From assembly GCA_964235485.1 (NCBI GenBank), contig CAXSAZ010000009.1, positions 71,992 through 135,991 of the forward strand: a stretch of 64,000 bases of DNA. Reading direction: 5' to 3'. This DNA comes from CAHJXG01 sp964235485 (GTDB lineage Bacteria; Pseudomonadota; Alphaproteobacteria; Acetobacterales; Acetobacteraceae). The position numbers were made by a program, and so were the translations under genes. The notes under the pieces were generated by a model. The model made no database searches. It was not told the DNA's origin and saw only the letters and a program-made list of their open reading frames with translations. This document shows positions 8,619 to 16,189 of this stretch, one piece after another; the stretch's first letter is position 1; every line of letters starts with the position of its first letter.

Positions 8619-9203
8619 TCAGGGCGCGAGCGACATCAGGAACATGCCCCCCAAGCCGGCGATCCCGGCGCCGAGCACGCGCACGGCCCGCGCCCCGGTG
8701 CGCCACCGGGTCAGGGTGCCGATCAGGATGCCCAAAGCGTGCAACATGCCCGTCGCCACGACGAAGCCGATGCCGTAGGCCAGCGGGTTCGCAGCGCCCG
8801 GCAGTTCGAGGCCATGGGCATAACCGTGGAACACGGCGAACACGGCGACGACGACCGCCGCGGCCCAGAACGGCACGCGCAGCGCGGTTGCCACGGCGAA
8901 GCCCAGCACCAGCGCCGAGGCGGCGATCACCAGCTCCGTCCACGGCAGCGGGACGCCGGCGATCCCGAGCAGACCGCCGACCGCCATGACGGTCGGGAAG
9001 CAGATCGGCAGCACCCAAATCCCCGGCGCGCCCAATTGCGCGCCCCACAGCCCCACCGCGACCATCGCAACCAGATGGTCGAGGCCAGTCAGCGGGTGGA
9101 AGAAGCCGCTCAGCAGCCCGCCGGCGACCCCGGCCTCGGTATGCGCCGCCGCCGGGTCCGGCACGCACAGCAACAGGAGGAGCAGCGGCAGAAAAGCGTG
9201 CTT
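8619..9203 (-). CDS. HupE/UreJ family nickel/cobalt permease-like protein
   Basis: 194 residues from a GTG start. Upstream TTG/GTG codons (9224, 9221) are possible, but the chosen start gives a clean signal peptide, MKHAFLPLLLLLLCVPDPAAA-H, with GGAG about 9 bases upstream. The canonical motif FHPLTGLDHLVAM is intact, as are FHGYAHGLELP in the fifth helix and a GFVVATGMLHALGI helix with further metal-type histidines. It starts 48 bases after the stop of the giant nuclease/SurE gene on the same strand, so it may be the second gene of that transcript. Transport of Ni, Co or a related metal is inferred from family only. Confidence 0.78.
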   Translation of the reverse strand, partial: KHAFLPLLLLLLCVPDPAAAHTEAGVAGGLLSGFFHPLTGLDHLVAMVAVGLWGAQLGAPGIWVLPICFPTVMAVGGLLGIAGVPLPWTELVIAASALVLGFAVATALRVPFWAAAVVVAVFAVFHGYAHGLELPGAANPLAYGIGFVVATGMLHALGILIGTLTRWRTGARAVRVLGAGIAGLGGMFLMSLAP

Positions 9204-9251
9204 CACTTCGATTGACTCCACCAAGCCTGACGGCTGCTGAGCGCCGACGTT

Positions 9252-12200
9252 TCAAACCGGCGCGGCGAGGGGGATGTCCTGCGACTGGCCAGCGGCGGCG
9301 TGCAGGGCCATGGCCGCTTGGCCGCCCCCGGCCGCCTGGGCGTCGCCCGGCACCGCAAAGACAAGCGAGCCGCTGCTGTAAAGCACCGCCTCGGCCGCCG
9401 TGGCGCCGCCGGCGACCGCATCCTCGCCTTGGTAAGCGGTGCCGTTCAGCGTCAGCTTGTCCACGTACAGGTTGCGGTCGGTGGACCCCGTGCCGTCGTA
9501 ACGGTCGTTGATGAAGCTGATGGCGACCTGGCTGATGTCGGTGTCGAAGAAGTCCAACAGCGTGACCGTTTGGGACTGGCCGGCACCGTGGGAGGCCGTC
9601 ACGGTCTGCACGCCGCCGATCTGATGTCCGTTCACGGACGTCACGAACTGCGCATTGCCCTCATAGGCGTCCCCTGACACGGTGAAGGCGAGGGTCGCCG
9701 GCGCGTCCGACGCGGCGCCGTAGGTCGTGCCGACCGCCTGGGCCAGGGCGTCGTAGGCGTCAGGGCTGGACACCGCGATGTTGCCGTCGATCGGGCTGAC
9801 GGTGATCTTGCCGGCGTTGAAGGCGTCGCCCTCGGAATGGGCCGCTCCGCTCGGGACCGGGCCGCCATCGGTGAAAACGGCCGTGGCCGCGTCGCCGGCC
9901 AGGCCGAGGTTCGCGTTCGTCCCCCGGTCAATCGTGGTGAAGGCGTAGTTCCCTGCGCTGGCGCCCGCCGGCACGTTGACGCTGAGGCCGAGGCCGGGCG
10001 GCAGGATCGTGGCCGCGCTGCCCTGCGTCGCCTGCAGGTTGGCGATCAGCGTTGTCACGAACCCGGCGCTGGTGGCGAGGTCCGCGGCGCTGCCGGTTTC
10101 GGAGGACAGCGCGATGCTCGGCACGGCGTAGTTGAACAGCGCCGTGATGGCGGCGCCCAGCGTCGCCGAGTGGTTGGCGTTCTCGATCCCCACCGCACCC
10201 CCCTGATCGGCGCCGACGACCACGAGGTCGGGCTGGGCGCCGTTGAACAGGCCCTGCGGGTCCAGGCCGAGCGCCACCAAGGTCGCAGGCGTGCCGGTCG
10301 CCGCGTAGTCCGCCGCGTCGTACTGGGTCACGGTCACAGGTTCCAGGAACAAGGCCGAGCCGGTGCCGCTTTGGTCCGTGGCGGGCGCCAGCACGGTGAC
10401 ATTGTTGCCTTGGGCCAGCAATGCGTTGCGGGTCGCGTTTATGCCGGGCGCGTCGATGCCGTCCTCGTTCAGCAGCAGGATGTTGAGTGCGCGCGGCGCC
10501 GGGGCGGTGCTGTTCAGCGTGGAGCCGAGGCGGACCGCCAGCGCGTCGCGGTCGGCCTCGGACGCGCCCCAGTTGCCGTCGATGGGGCTGATGGTGACGT
10601 GGTTGGTCAGGAACTGCGACGCTTCGGAGGTGGCGCTGCCGGAGGGGGTGGTGTTGGGCACGAAACCCTCGGCAAAGGTGCCCCCGGCGGCGGGCGCGTA
10701 GGGGAAGCTGGCGCTGGACTCCGGCGTAACCGTGGTCACGGCGACGCCGGCCAGGGCGGGGTTGCCGGGAACGTTGATGCTCAGCCCCTGTCCGGCGGGC
10801 AGGATCGGCTGTCCTTCGGCTTGGCTGCCTTGGAGCTGGCGCAGGAAGTCCACCACGAAGTTGGCCGAGTTGGCGAACGCCGCGTCGTAGCTGCCGCCAA
10901 ACGACCCGGCGCTGACCGCGATGGAGGGCACGCCCTCGAACAACCCTTGCAGGGCGGCGTTCACCGTGCCGGAGATGTTCTCGCTTTGGCCGATGTTGTC
11001 CCCGCGGTTGGTGCCGGAGATCACGAGGTCGGGCGGGTTGCCGGCGAACAGGTCGTCGAGCGCGGCCAGGGTGGCGGTCGCCGGCCGGCCATCGACGTAG
11101 TAGTTGCCGGGCGAGAACTCGGTGATCGCAACCGGGCTGTTCAGCGCCGCGGCGCCGCCGAGCGAGCTGCCTTGCGCGCTCTGGTTCGCCGCGGGCGCCA
11201 CGATGTGGACGTTGAACCCGGCGCTGGCCAGGGCCGCATACAGGGTCTGGATGCCCGGCGCGTTGTAGCCGTCGTCGTTGGTCAGAACGATGTCGAGGGG
11301 TTTGACCACCGTGTGCTCCGTCGTGGTGCCGCCCGGGATGGCGAAACGGCCGACCAGGGGGTCATGGTCGCTTGTTTGGTCGTAGAACTCCGAGTTGATG
11401 TGCACCGGCTGGAACGCGGCGCCGGCGGCCAGCGCGTCCGTGACCAGCATGTGATCGAGCGTTTCGGCGTTGCCCTCGAACACGTAGTCGAAGCGTTGGT
11501 CTGCGGGCAGCGTGTCCTGCAGGTCGTCCAGGACCGCGGTTCCGCCCGGCGTGTAGGTGGCTGTCGCGTTGATCGGGTTCGTGCCGGGCACGTCGTAGCC
11601 GGTGATGCCGGCCACGCCGCGCAGCACGCTGAGCGGCTGCTCGAACCCGAAATCGTTGAGGTCGCCCGCCACGATCACCCGGGCCGCCGGGTCGGCCGCG
11701 AGCAGGCCGTCCACGTAGGTGTTCACCGCCTGCCCCTGTGCCGCGCGCTGCACCTCGCCCGCGTCGAAAGGGGGTTGGACGGAGCCATACAAGGCTCCGC
11801 TGCCGCCCTTGGACGTGAAATGGTTGCTCAGCACCGTCACGGCCTGGCCGTTGAAGGTGAAGGTGGCCGAAAGCGGCGGACGGGAATCGTGGAAGGGGTT
11901 GTCAGGGTTGGTCTGCTGGTCGGCATAGGTGCCCGAGGTGATCGGGCTGCCGTCCGCGGCGACGGTGGCCAGCGACCCGGCGACGAAGCCAACCCGGTCG
12001 GTGCGGTAGATGAAGGCGGTGCGGATGTTGCCGCCAGGCTCGCCGCCGTTGGTGTTGTTGCCGATGAAGGGGTTGTCGATATAGGCGTATTGCGGGCCGC
12101 CTGCCGCGGCGATGGCATCGACGATCATTTGCAGCGTGTCGGCGGCAGAGGTCGCCCCGTCGCTGGCCGGGCCGGAGTTGTCCTGGATTTCCTGCAGGGC

Positions 12201-13160
12201 AACGATGTCGGGAGCGTTCAGCTTGCCGGTGATCTCCCCGGCGATGGTCGCGAAGCGGGCGGCGCCGTCGCCGGGGTCCAGGTTCTCCGCATTGTAGCTG
12301 CCCACCAGCAGGTGATCCGCGTCGCTGGTCAGGCTTGCGGCGTCCTTGGTCAGCGGACTCGGCTGCACCACGTCGGGGGCGGCGGTCGCGAGCACCTGGT
12401 AGTTCCCGAAGTCATAGCCGACCACGCCGGTCACGGAGCCGAGCCGGGCGCCGGTGCTGACCAACGGCAGGGTGACGCCGAGGCCCGGGTCGATCTGGAT
12501 GCGCTCGGGGTTCAGGTCGCCGCCGGCCGTGTCCGTGTTGCCGAAGGACGGCGCGCCGCCGCTGATCAGCAGGTCGCCGCGCCCGTTGAGGCCGGTGGCG
12601 TCGGCGCCGCCGCTGGCCACGGTGAAGATCTCGCCGAAGCCGCTGGTGGGGCCGACGGCCAGCGGGTCCTGCACGGTGACCAGCATACCCTCAAGGCGTT
12701 CAAAGAAGGCGTTGGCCGCGGGGATGTCGGCGTTGGGCACGCTGAGGCCGTCGGCGCCGATCAGGACGGGGGCGGGAAGCGCGTTGCCGCTTGAGACCAC
12801 GGTTTTGGCCGTGACCGAGGAGATTTCGGTTGTTGAAAGCGCCCCGGGCGCTGCGTTGTTCGGCCGGAATTCCTGCACCGTGCCGGACACCTCAACCAGG
12901 TCGCCCACGGCGACTCCGGCCGGGGCGTTGCCGGTGAACACGAACACCGCGTCCGACGCCGCGGCATCGCCGTCCGGCGCCGGGCTTTGCAGGTAGAAGC
13001 CCTTGGTTGATCCCGTGCTGACGGCGGTGACGACGCCTTGCGTCGTGACCGTTTGGCCCGCCAGCGGCGAGGTGTCGCCGGGTCCTTGTATGGCTTGGAT
13101 CGCGGTTGTTCCGCCGGCGTCGGCAACCGTGTCAGCGGCTTCCTGAAGGGTTTGGCTCAT
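9252..13160 (-). CDS. Multidomain extracellular nuclease/nucleotidase: ExeM-like + SurE + SurE + CBM60-like
   Basis: 1302 residues. Residues 20-265 form an OB-fold-like region typical of ExeM/NucH extracellular endonucleases. Residues 283-608 are an endonuclease/exonuclease/phosphatase domain with GSYNAENLDP, ALQEIQD, SNHF, AGDLNDF, LDHML and SDHDPLVGRF, so every catalytic Asn, Glu, His and Asp is present. Residues 621-880 are an intact SurE phosphatase (LTNDDG, NQSAQGSS, ISGTNRGDN). Residues 891-1145 are a second SurE with altered ligands (LLNEDG, VVGADQGGA). Residues 1155-1272 resemble the calcium-dependent CBM60 module (NDRYDG and DRNLYVD). There is no Sec signal, so I infer type I-like or unknown export. 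The start has GGAG 8 bases upstream. It would cut DNA/RNA and strip phosphate from the nucleotides. Confidence 0.85.
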   Translation of the reverse strand: MSQTLQEAADTVADAGGTTAIQAIQGPGDTSPLAGQTVTTQGVVTAVSTGSTKGFYLQSPAPDGDAAASDAVFVFTGNAPAGVAVGDLVEVSGTVQEFRPNNAAPGALSTTEISSVTAKTVVSSGNALPAPVLIGADGLSVPNADIPAANAFFERLEGMLVTVQDPLAVGPTSGFGEIFTVASGGADATGLNGRGDLLISGGAPSFGNTDTAGGDLNPERIQIDPGLGVTLPLVSTGARLGSVTGVVGYDFGNYQVLATAAPDVVQPSPLTKDAASLTSDADHLLVGSYNAENLDPGDGAARFATIAGEITGKLNAPDIVALQEIQDNSGPASDGATSAADTLQMIVDAIAAAGGPQYAYIDNPFIGNNTNGGEPGGNIRTAFIYRTDRVGFVAGSLATVAADGSPITSGTYADQQTNPDNPFHDSRPPLSATFTFNGQAVTVLSNHFTSKGGSGALYGSVQPPFDAGEVQRAAQGQAVNTYVDGLLAADPAARVIVAGDLNDFGFEQPLSVLRGVAGITGYDVPGTNPINATATYTPGGTAVLDDLQDTLPADQRFDYVFEGNAETLDHMLVTDALAAGAAFQPVHINSEFYDQTSDHDPLVGRFAIPGGTTTEHTVVKPLDIVLTNDDGYNAPGIQTLYAALASAGFNVHIVAPAANQSAQGSSLGGAAALNSPVAITEFSPGNYYVDGRPATATLAALDDLFAGNPPDLVISGTNRGDNIGQSENISGTVNAALQGLFEGVPSIAVSAGSFGGSYDAAFANSANFVVDFLRQLQGSQAEGQPILPAGQGLSINVPGNPALAGVAVTTVTPESSASFPYAPAAGGTFAEGFVPNTTPSGSATSEASQFLTNHVTISPIDGNWGASEADRDALAVRLGSTLNSTAPAPRALNILLLNEDGIDAPGINATRNALLAQGNNVTVLAPATDQSGTGSALFLEPVTVTQYDAADYAATGTPATLVALGLDPQGLFNGAQPDLVVVGADQGGAVGIENANHSATLGAAITALFNYAVPSIALSSETGSAADLATSAGFVTTLIANLQATQGSAATILPPGLGLSVNVPAGASAGNYAFTTIDRGTNANLGLAGDAATAVFTDGGPVPSGAAHSEGDAFNAGKITVSPIDGNIAVSSPDAYDALAQAVGTTYGAASDAPATLAFTVSGDAYEGNAQFVTSVNGHQIGGVQTVTASHGAGQSQTVTLLDFFDTDISQVAISFINDRYDGTGSTDRNLYVDKLTLNGTAYQGEDAVAGGATAAEAVLYSSGSLVFAVPGDAQAAGGGQAAMALHAAAGQSQDIPLAAPV

Positions 13161-13586
13161 TGACGGACTCCGGGGGCAAGACTCGGCTTGCGATCAGCAA
13201 ATGGAAACGATTGAAAGAAAAGTATTACAGACACAGGCCAGCAAGCTAATCTTTGTAGGATGGAACTGTCAAACCTGCTGTATGGCAGCAAGAACTACAA
13301 ATACACTGCCACACTGGACATTTGTTTCAGGATCGCATTGCATTTCTTAGGAACATACACGGCTTCTGTTACACGAGTGTGAAGGTCGCCAGGCCTCGCC
13401 GCATAATTCTTTCACTTTTTTGTGTCTGATGTCGTGATGCCGCTATGCCGGTTCGCGGGCCTGCCGGGGCCGGTGATCCTCACCAACCCGCAACGTCATG
13501 CGGTTGAGATTGTCGCTTCCCGACAGATGGATGCTCCGTGCAGCAGCCGGGCCGATCAACGGCCCGTGCAGCAACGGAGATGCCCG
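13161..13586. promoter_or_regulatory. AT-rich divergent control region between nuclease and GDPD genes
   Basis: 426 bases with no gene. From about 13190 to 13420 it is markedly richer in A and T than its surroundings and should hold divergent promoters for the giant nuclease gene (left) and the phosphodiesterase gene (right). Visible small dyads are TGCTG-TATGG-CAGCA (about 13281-13295) and ACAC-GA-GTGT (about 13373-13382). I could not find a correctly spaced Pho box. No single promoter can be fixed by eye. Confidence 0.45.
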
Positions 13587-14966
13587 ATGACGATGCAAGC
13601 CGACGCTTCCAGCGAACGGCCTTTTCCGTGCCTGGACCACCTGCCCCTGCAGGCCGCGTCCTCGTCCGACGACGCCGCCTCGGCGGGATCGCCCCCGGGT
13701 GGGCCGGAGGCCGGCGCTGCGCCCGTCTTCCCGACGCTCGACGGCGGGGCGCCCTTGGTCGTCGGCCATCGCGGCGCCGCCGGCTCGCGGCTGGAAGAAA
13801 CCCTGGAAGGCTACCGCATCGCCATCCAGCAGGGCGCCGACTTCATCGAGCCGGACGTGGTGCCCACCAAGGACGGCGTGCTGATCGCCCGGCACGAGCC
13901 GGAGCTCGGCAGCACCACGGACGTTTCCGACCATCCCGAGTTCGCCGACCGCTACGTCACCAAGATGATCGACGGCGCGCCGGTGTCCGGCTGGTTCGCG
14001 GAAGATTTCACCCTGGCCGAGATCAAGACGCTCTACGCGCGGGAACGCATCCCGCAGATCCGTCCGCAGAACACCCAGTTCAACGACCAGTATCGCATCG
14101 CGACGCTGGACGAGGTGATCGACGTGATCAAGCAGGCCGAGGCCGACACCGGCCGCCAGGTCGGCCTCATCCCTGAAACCAAGCACCCGACCTACTTCAA
14201 GTACGAGGGCACCCATGCGGACGGCACGCCGATCCACATGGACACCAGCCAGATGCTCATCGACACCCTGGTCGCGGACGGGTTCACCGACCCGTCCCGC
14301 GTCGCCATCCAGTCGTTCGAGGTCGCCAACCTGATCGACCTGCAAACCCGCATCATGCCCGCCGCCGGGGTGGATGTGCAGTTGGTCCAACTGCTGAACG
14401 AGGGCGGCTACGACATCACCTTCAACTTCGACCCGGCCAAAGCCGGCCTCGGCGCGGACCCGGGCGCGTATGGGGCGATGGATTACCCGATCAAGGCGGA
14501 CACCGTCCCCAACAACGACCTTTACAACCCGGCCGCCCTGCAGGCGATGCACGCCCTGTATGCCGAGGCAATCGGCCCGTACAAGGACGATATCCTGCTG
14601 GTCAACACCATCTCGCCCCCGGTCGATGGCAACGGCGACGGCATCCCGCTGATCACGCGCCAGTTGACCGGCGAGGCAACCAGCTTGGTGTTCGACGCCC
14701 ACGCCGCCGGCCTCAAGGTCATTCCCTACACGATCCGCGACGACGAGGCGTTCCAGGCCTTGAACCCGGACGGCTCGGTGCCGGCGCCGGCCGACGAATA
14801 CCGGAACCTGATCGCGGCGGGCGTGGACGGCTTCTTCACCGATTTCCCGGGCACGGGACGGCAGGTGGTGGACCAGCTCCAGGCCGAAGCGTCGTCGCCT
14901 CAAAGCCAGGGCGAGTTGCTCGGCGTGGGCCGCCCCGGCGACGTGCTGGGCGCCCTGGACTTCTGA
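13587..14966 (+). CDS. Glycerophosphodiester phosphodiesterase
   Basis: 459 residues. The ATG is chosen because CGGAGA lies 8 bases upstream; an in-frame extension to 13422 has no family match. Residues 1-50 are a low-complexity, Ser/Ala/Gly-rich leader without a Sec signal. The catalytic TIM barrel follows: GHRGAAG (H61, R62), E70 in LEETLEGY, E88 and D90 in FIEPDVVPTKDG, and H103 in ARHEPE. PETKHPTYFKYEG and FFTDFPGTGRQ also match the family. It hydrolyses glycerophosphodiesters to glycerol 3-phosphate and an alcohol. The product would feed GlpD, encoded elsewhere in this window. The missing signal peptide, shared with its neighbours, suggests a non-Sec export route or a cytoplasmic role. 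Confidence 0.85.
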   Translation: MTMQADASSERPFPCLDHLPLQAASSSDDAASAGSPPGGPEAGAAPVFPTLDGGAPLVVGHRGAAGSRLEETLEGYRIAIQQGADFIEPDVVPTKDGVLIARHEPELGSTTDVSDHPEFADRYVTKMIDGAPVSGWFAEDFTLAEIKTLYARERIPQIRPQNTQFNDQYRIATLDEVIDVIKQAEADTGRQVGLIPETKHPTYFKYEGTHADGTPIHMDTSQMLIDTLVADGFTDPSRVAIQSFEVANLIDLQTRIMPAAGVDVQLVQLLNEGGYDITFNFDPAKAGLGADPGAYGAMDYPIKADTVPNNDLYNPAALQAMHALYAEAIGPYKDDILLVNTISPPVDGNGDGIPLITRQLTGEATSLVFDAHAAGLKVIPYTIRDDEAFQALNPDGSVPAPADEYRNLIAAGVDGFFTDFPGTGRQVVDQLQAEASSPQSQGELLGVGRPGDVLGALDF

Positions 14967-14976
14967 CGCGGACGGG

Positions 14977-15004
14977 CAGGCGCCGGCCTTCGGGGCGGCG
15001 CCTG
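14977..15004 (+). terminator. Probable terminator hairpin after GDPD gene
   Basis: A perfect 9-bp stem (CAGGCGCCG / CGGCGCCTG) encloses GCCTTCGGGG and starts 11 bases after the phosphodiesterase stop codon. Only a weak T tract follows, so its strength as an intrinsic terminator is uncertain. Confidence 0.5.
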
Positions 15005-15130
15005 TTCCGGGCCGCCGGCGCCGCCGAACGGAGCCTCGCCCACCCGGCGGCGGGGCGGGGCGGGGCCGGGCCGGATGGCGACGCCGTGGCGGAAAGGTGA
15101 CCCCGTTGCGCACCGCCGGACCGAAGCCAC

Positions 15131-16060
15131 ATGCCCGGCATGAGCGAAGGCTACGACGCATCCGGCTTCCTCCAGTTCCACCAGCACGGACCTTACGCCG
15201 CCTACGTCACCGGGTGCCGCTCGGCGGGTGAAACTGCCATACGCCTCCTCACTTCGGCCAAGCCCGCCGGCGTTTACACGTTTCCGCCGACAGCCGACCT
15301 CACCCTGGGGTTGTGTTTGCAAGGGGGGCATCGGGCCGAGTACGACTTCGGCGCCGGGCGCTGGCGCGGCCGCACCCGGCCTGGCACCTTCGGCCTGCTC
15401 GCGCCAGGCGCCAGCGCCAACATCGCCGCGACGGACACCGGCAGGGTTCCCGTCCTGACGCAGACCCTGTTCCTCACGGTGCCGGCCGCGGCATTCCATC
15501 CCAGCCTGGCGGAGTCGCGCGCTTCGGGGGCCGATTTCGGGCGGCTGCACGCGGCGCCGTTCCGCGACCGCTTCCTTGAGGCGCTGTGCCAGGGCCTTTG
15601 GAACGAGGCGGCGGAAGGCAACCCGCACGGCCGCTTGTTCGCGGACGGCGCCGTTTCCATGCTCGCCGCGACCTTGCTGCGGTTGGCGCACGGGGCGGAA
15701 GCGCCGTCGGCCAGCGCGCGGACATCGCCCCGCTTGTCGTCGGACCAGTTGCGGCGCGTGCGCGGCTTGATGCGGGACCGCATGGACGAGGACCTGTCCT
15801 TAGCCGACCTGGCCGGCGCCGCGGGCCTGAGCGAGTCCCATTTCCGCGCGGCGTTCCGCGCCAGCGTGGGCGAAAGCCCGGGCCGCCACCTCGCAACGCT
15901 GCGCATCGAACGGGCGACGGAGCTTCTTGCGGCCACAGATCTGCCGGTCGCCCAGATCGGCCTCACCGTGGGCTACGCCAACCAAGCCCACTTCACGACC
16001 GCCTGCAAACGGCTGATCGGGACCACGCCCGCCGCGTATCGCAGGGTTTGGCGGAGGTAA
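15131..16060 (+). CDS. AraC family transcriptional regulator
   Basis: 309 residues (ATG; a second ATG three codons later is equally possible). The N-terminal 200 residues are a cupin-like sensing region (for example GAGRWRGRTRPGTFGLLAPG). The C-terminal 100 residues are a typical AraC double helix-turn-helix: LSLADLAGAAGLSESHFRAAF, with TTPAAYRRVWRR at the end and the conserved IGLTVGYANQAHFTTACKRL element between. It lies downstream of the phosphodiesterase gene and convergent with the propeller/GDSL gene. Control of this secreted-enzyme island is a reasonable guess from position only. Confidence 0.85.
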   Translation: MPGMSEGYDASGFLQFHQHGPYAAYVTGCRSAGETAIRLLTSAKPAGVYTFPPTADLTLGLCLQGGHRAEYDFGAGRWRGRTRPGTFGLLAPGASANIAATDTGRVPVLTQTLFLTVPAAAFHPSLAESRASGADFGRLHAAPFRDRFLEALCQGLWNEAAEGNPHGRLFADGAVSMLAATLLRLAHGAEAPSASARTSPRLSSDQLRRVRGLMRDRMDEDLSLADLAGAAGLSESHFRAAFRASVGESPGRHLATLRIERATELLAATDLPVAQIGLTVGYANQAHFTTACKRLIGTTPAAYRRVWRR

Positions 16061-16096
16061 GGGGATCGGTCTCGTGCCCGGCGGCTCGGTGGTGGT

Positions 16097-16137
16097 GTCC
16101 GATACGGTGGGAACCCCTGTTCCCACCGTTGTCGGAC
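16097..16137. terminator. Bidirectional hairpin terminator 1
   Basis: A perfect 9-bp stem CGGTGGGAA / TTCCCACCG with a 6-base loop, extended by a second paired segment (GTCCGA / GTCGGAC) apart from one bulge. It lies between the convergent AraC and propeller/GDSL genes and can end transcripts from both. Confidence 0.6.
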
Positions 16138-16154
16138 CTGCACTGCCTGCGTCC

Positions 16155-16184
16155 CCGCGGGCACCCGGGAATGGGTGCCCGCGG
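16155..16184. terminator. Bidirectional hairpin terminator 2
   Basis: A perfect 12-bp stem CCGCGGGCACCC / GGGTGCCCGCGG with a 6-base loop (GGGAAT), ending 5 bases from the stop of the propeller/GDSL gene. With the hairpin just before it, this forms a double barrier between convergent genes. Confidence 0.6.
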
Positions 16185-16189
16185 CGGCG

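Noticed and set aside
9241..9263. Hairpin GCGCCG/CGGCGC as a terminator of the nuclease/SurE gene
   Set aside because: It overlaps the stop codon, has only 6 pairs and an 11-base loop, and no T tract. It is not distinguishable from background in this GC-rich DNA.
13270..13300. Possible Pho box before the phosphate-scavenging genes (CTGTCAA then CTGTATG)
   Set aside because: The two half-sites are 12 bases apart instead of 11 and the second is poor. I could not find a properly spaced pair, so phosphate control remains only a hypothesis.
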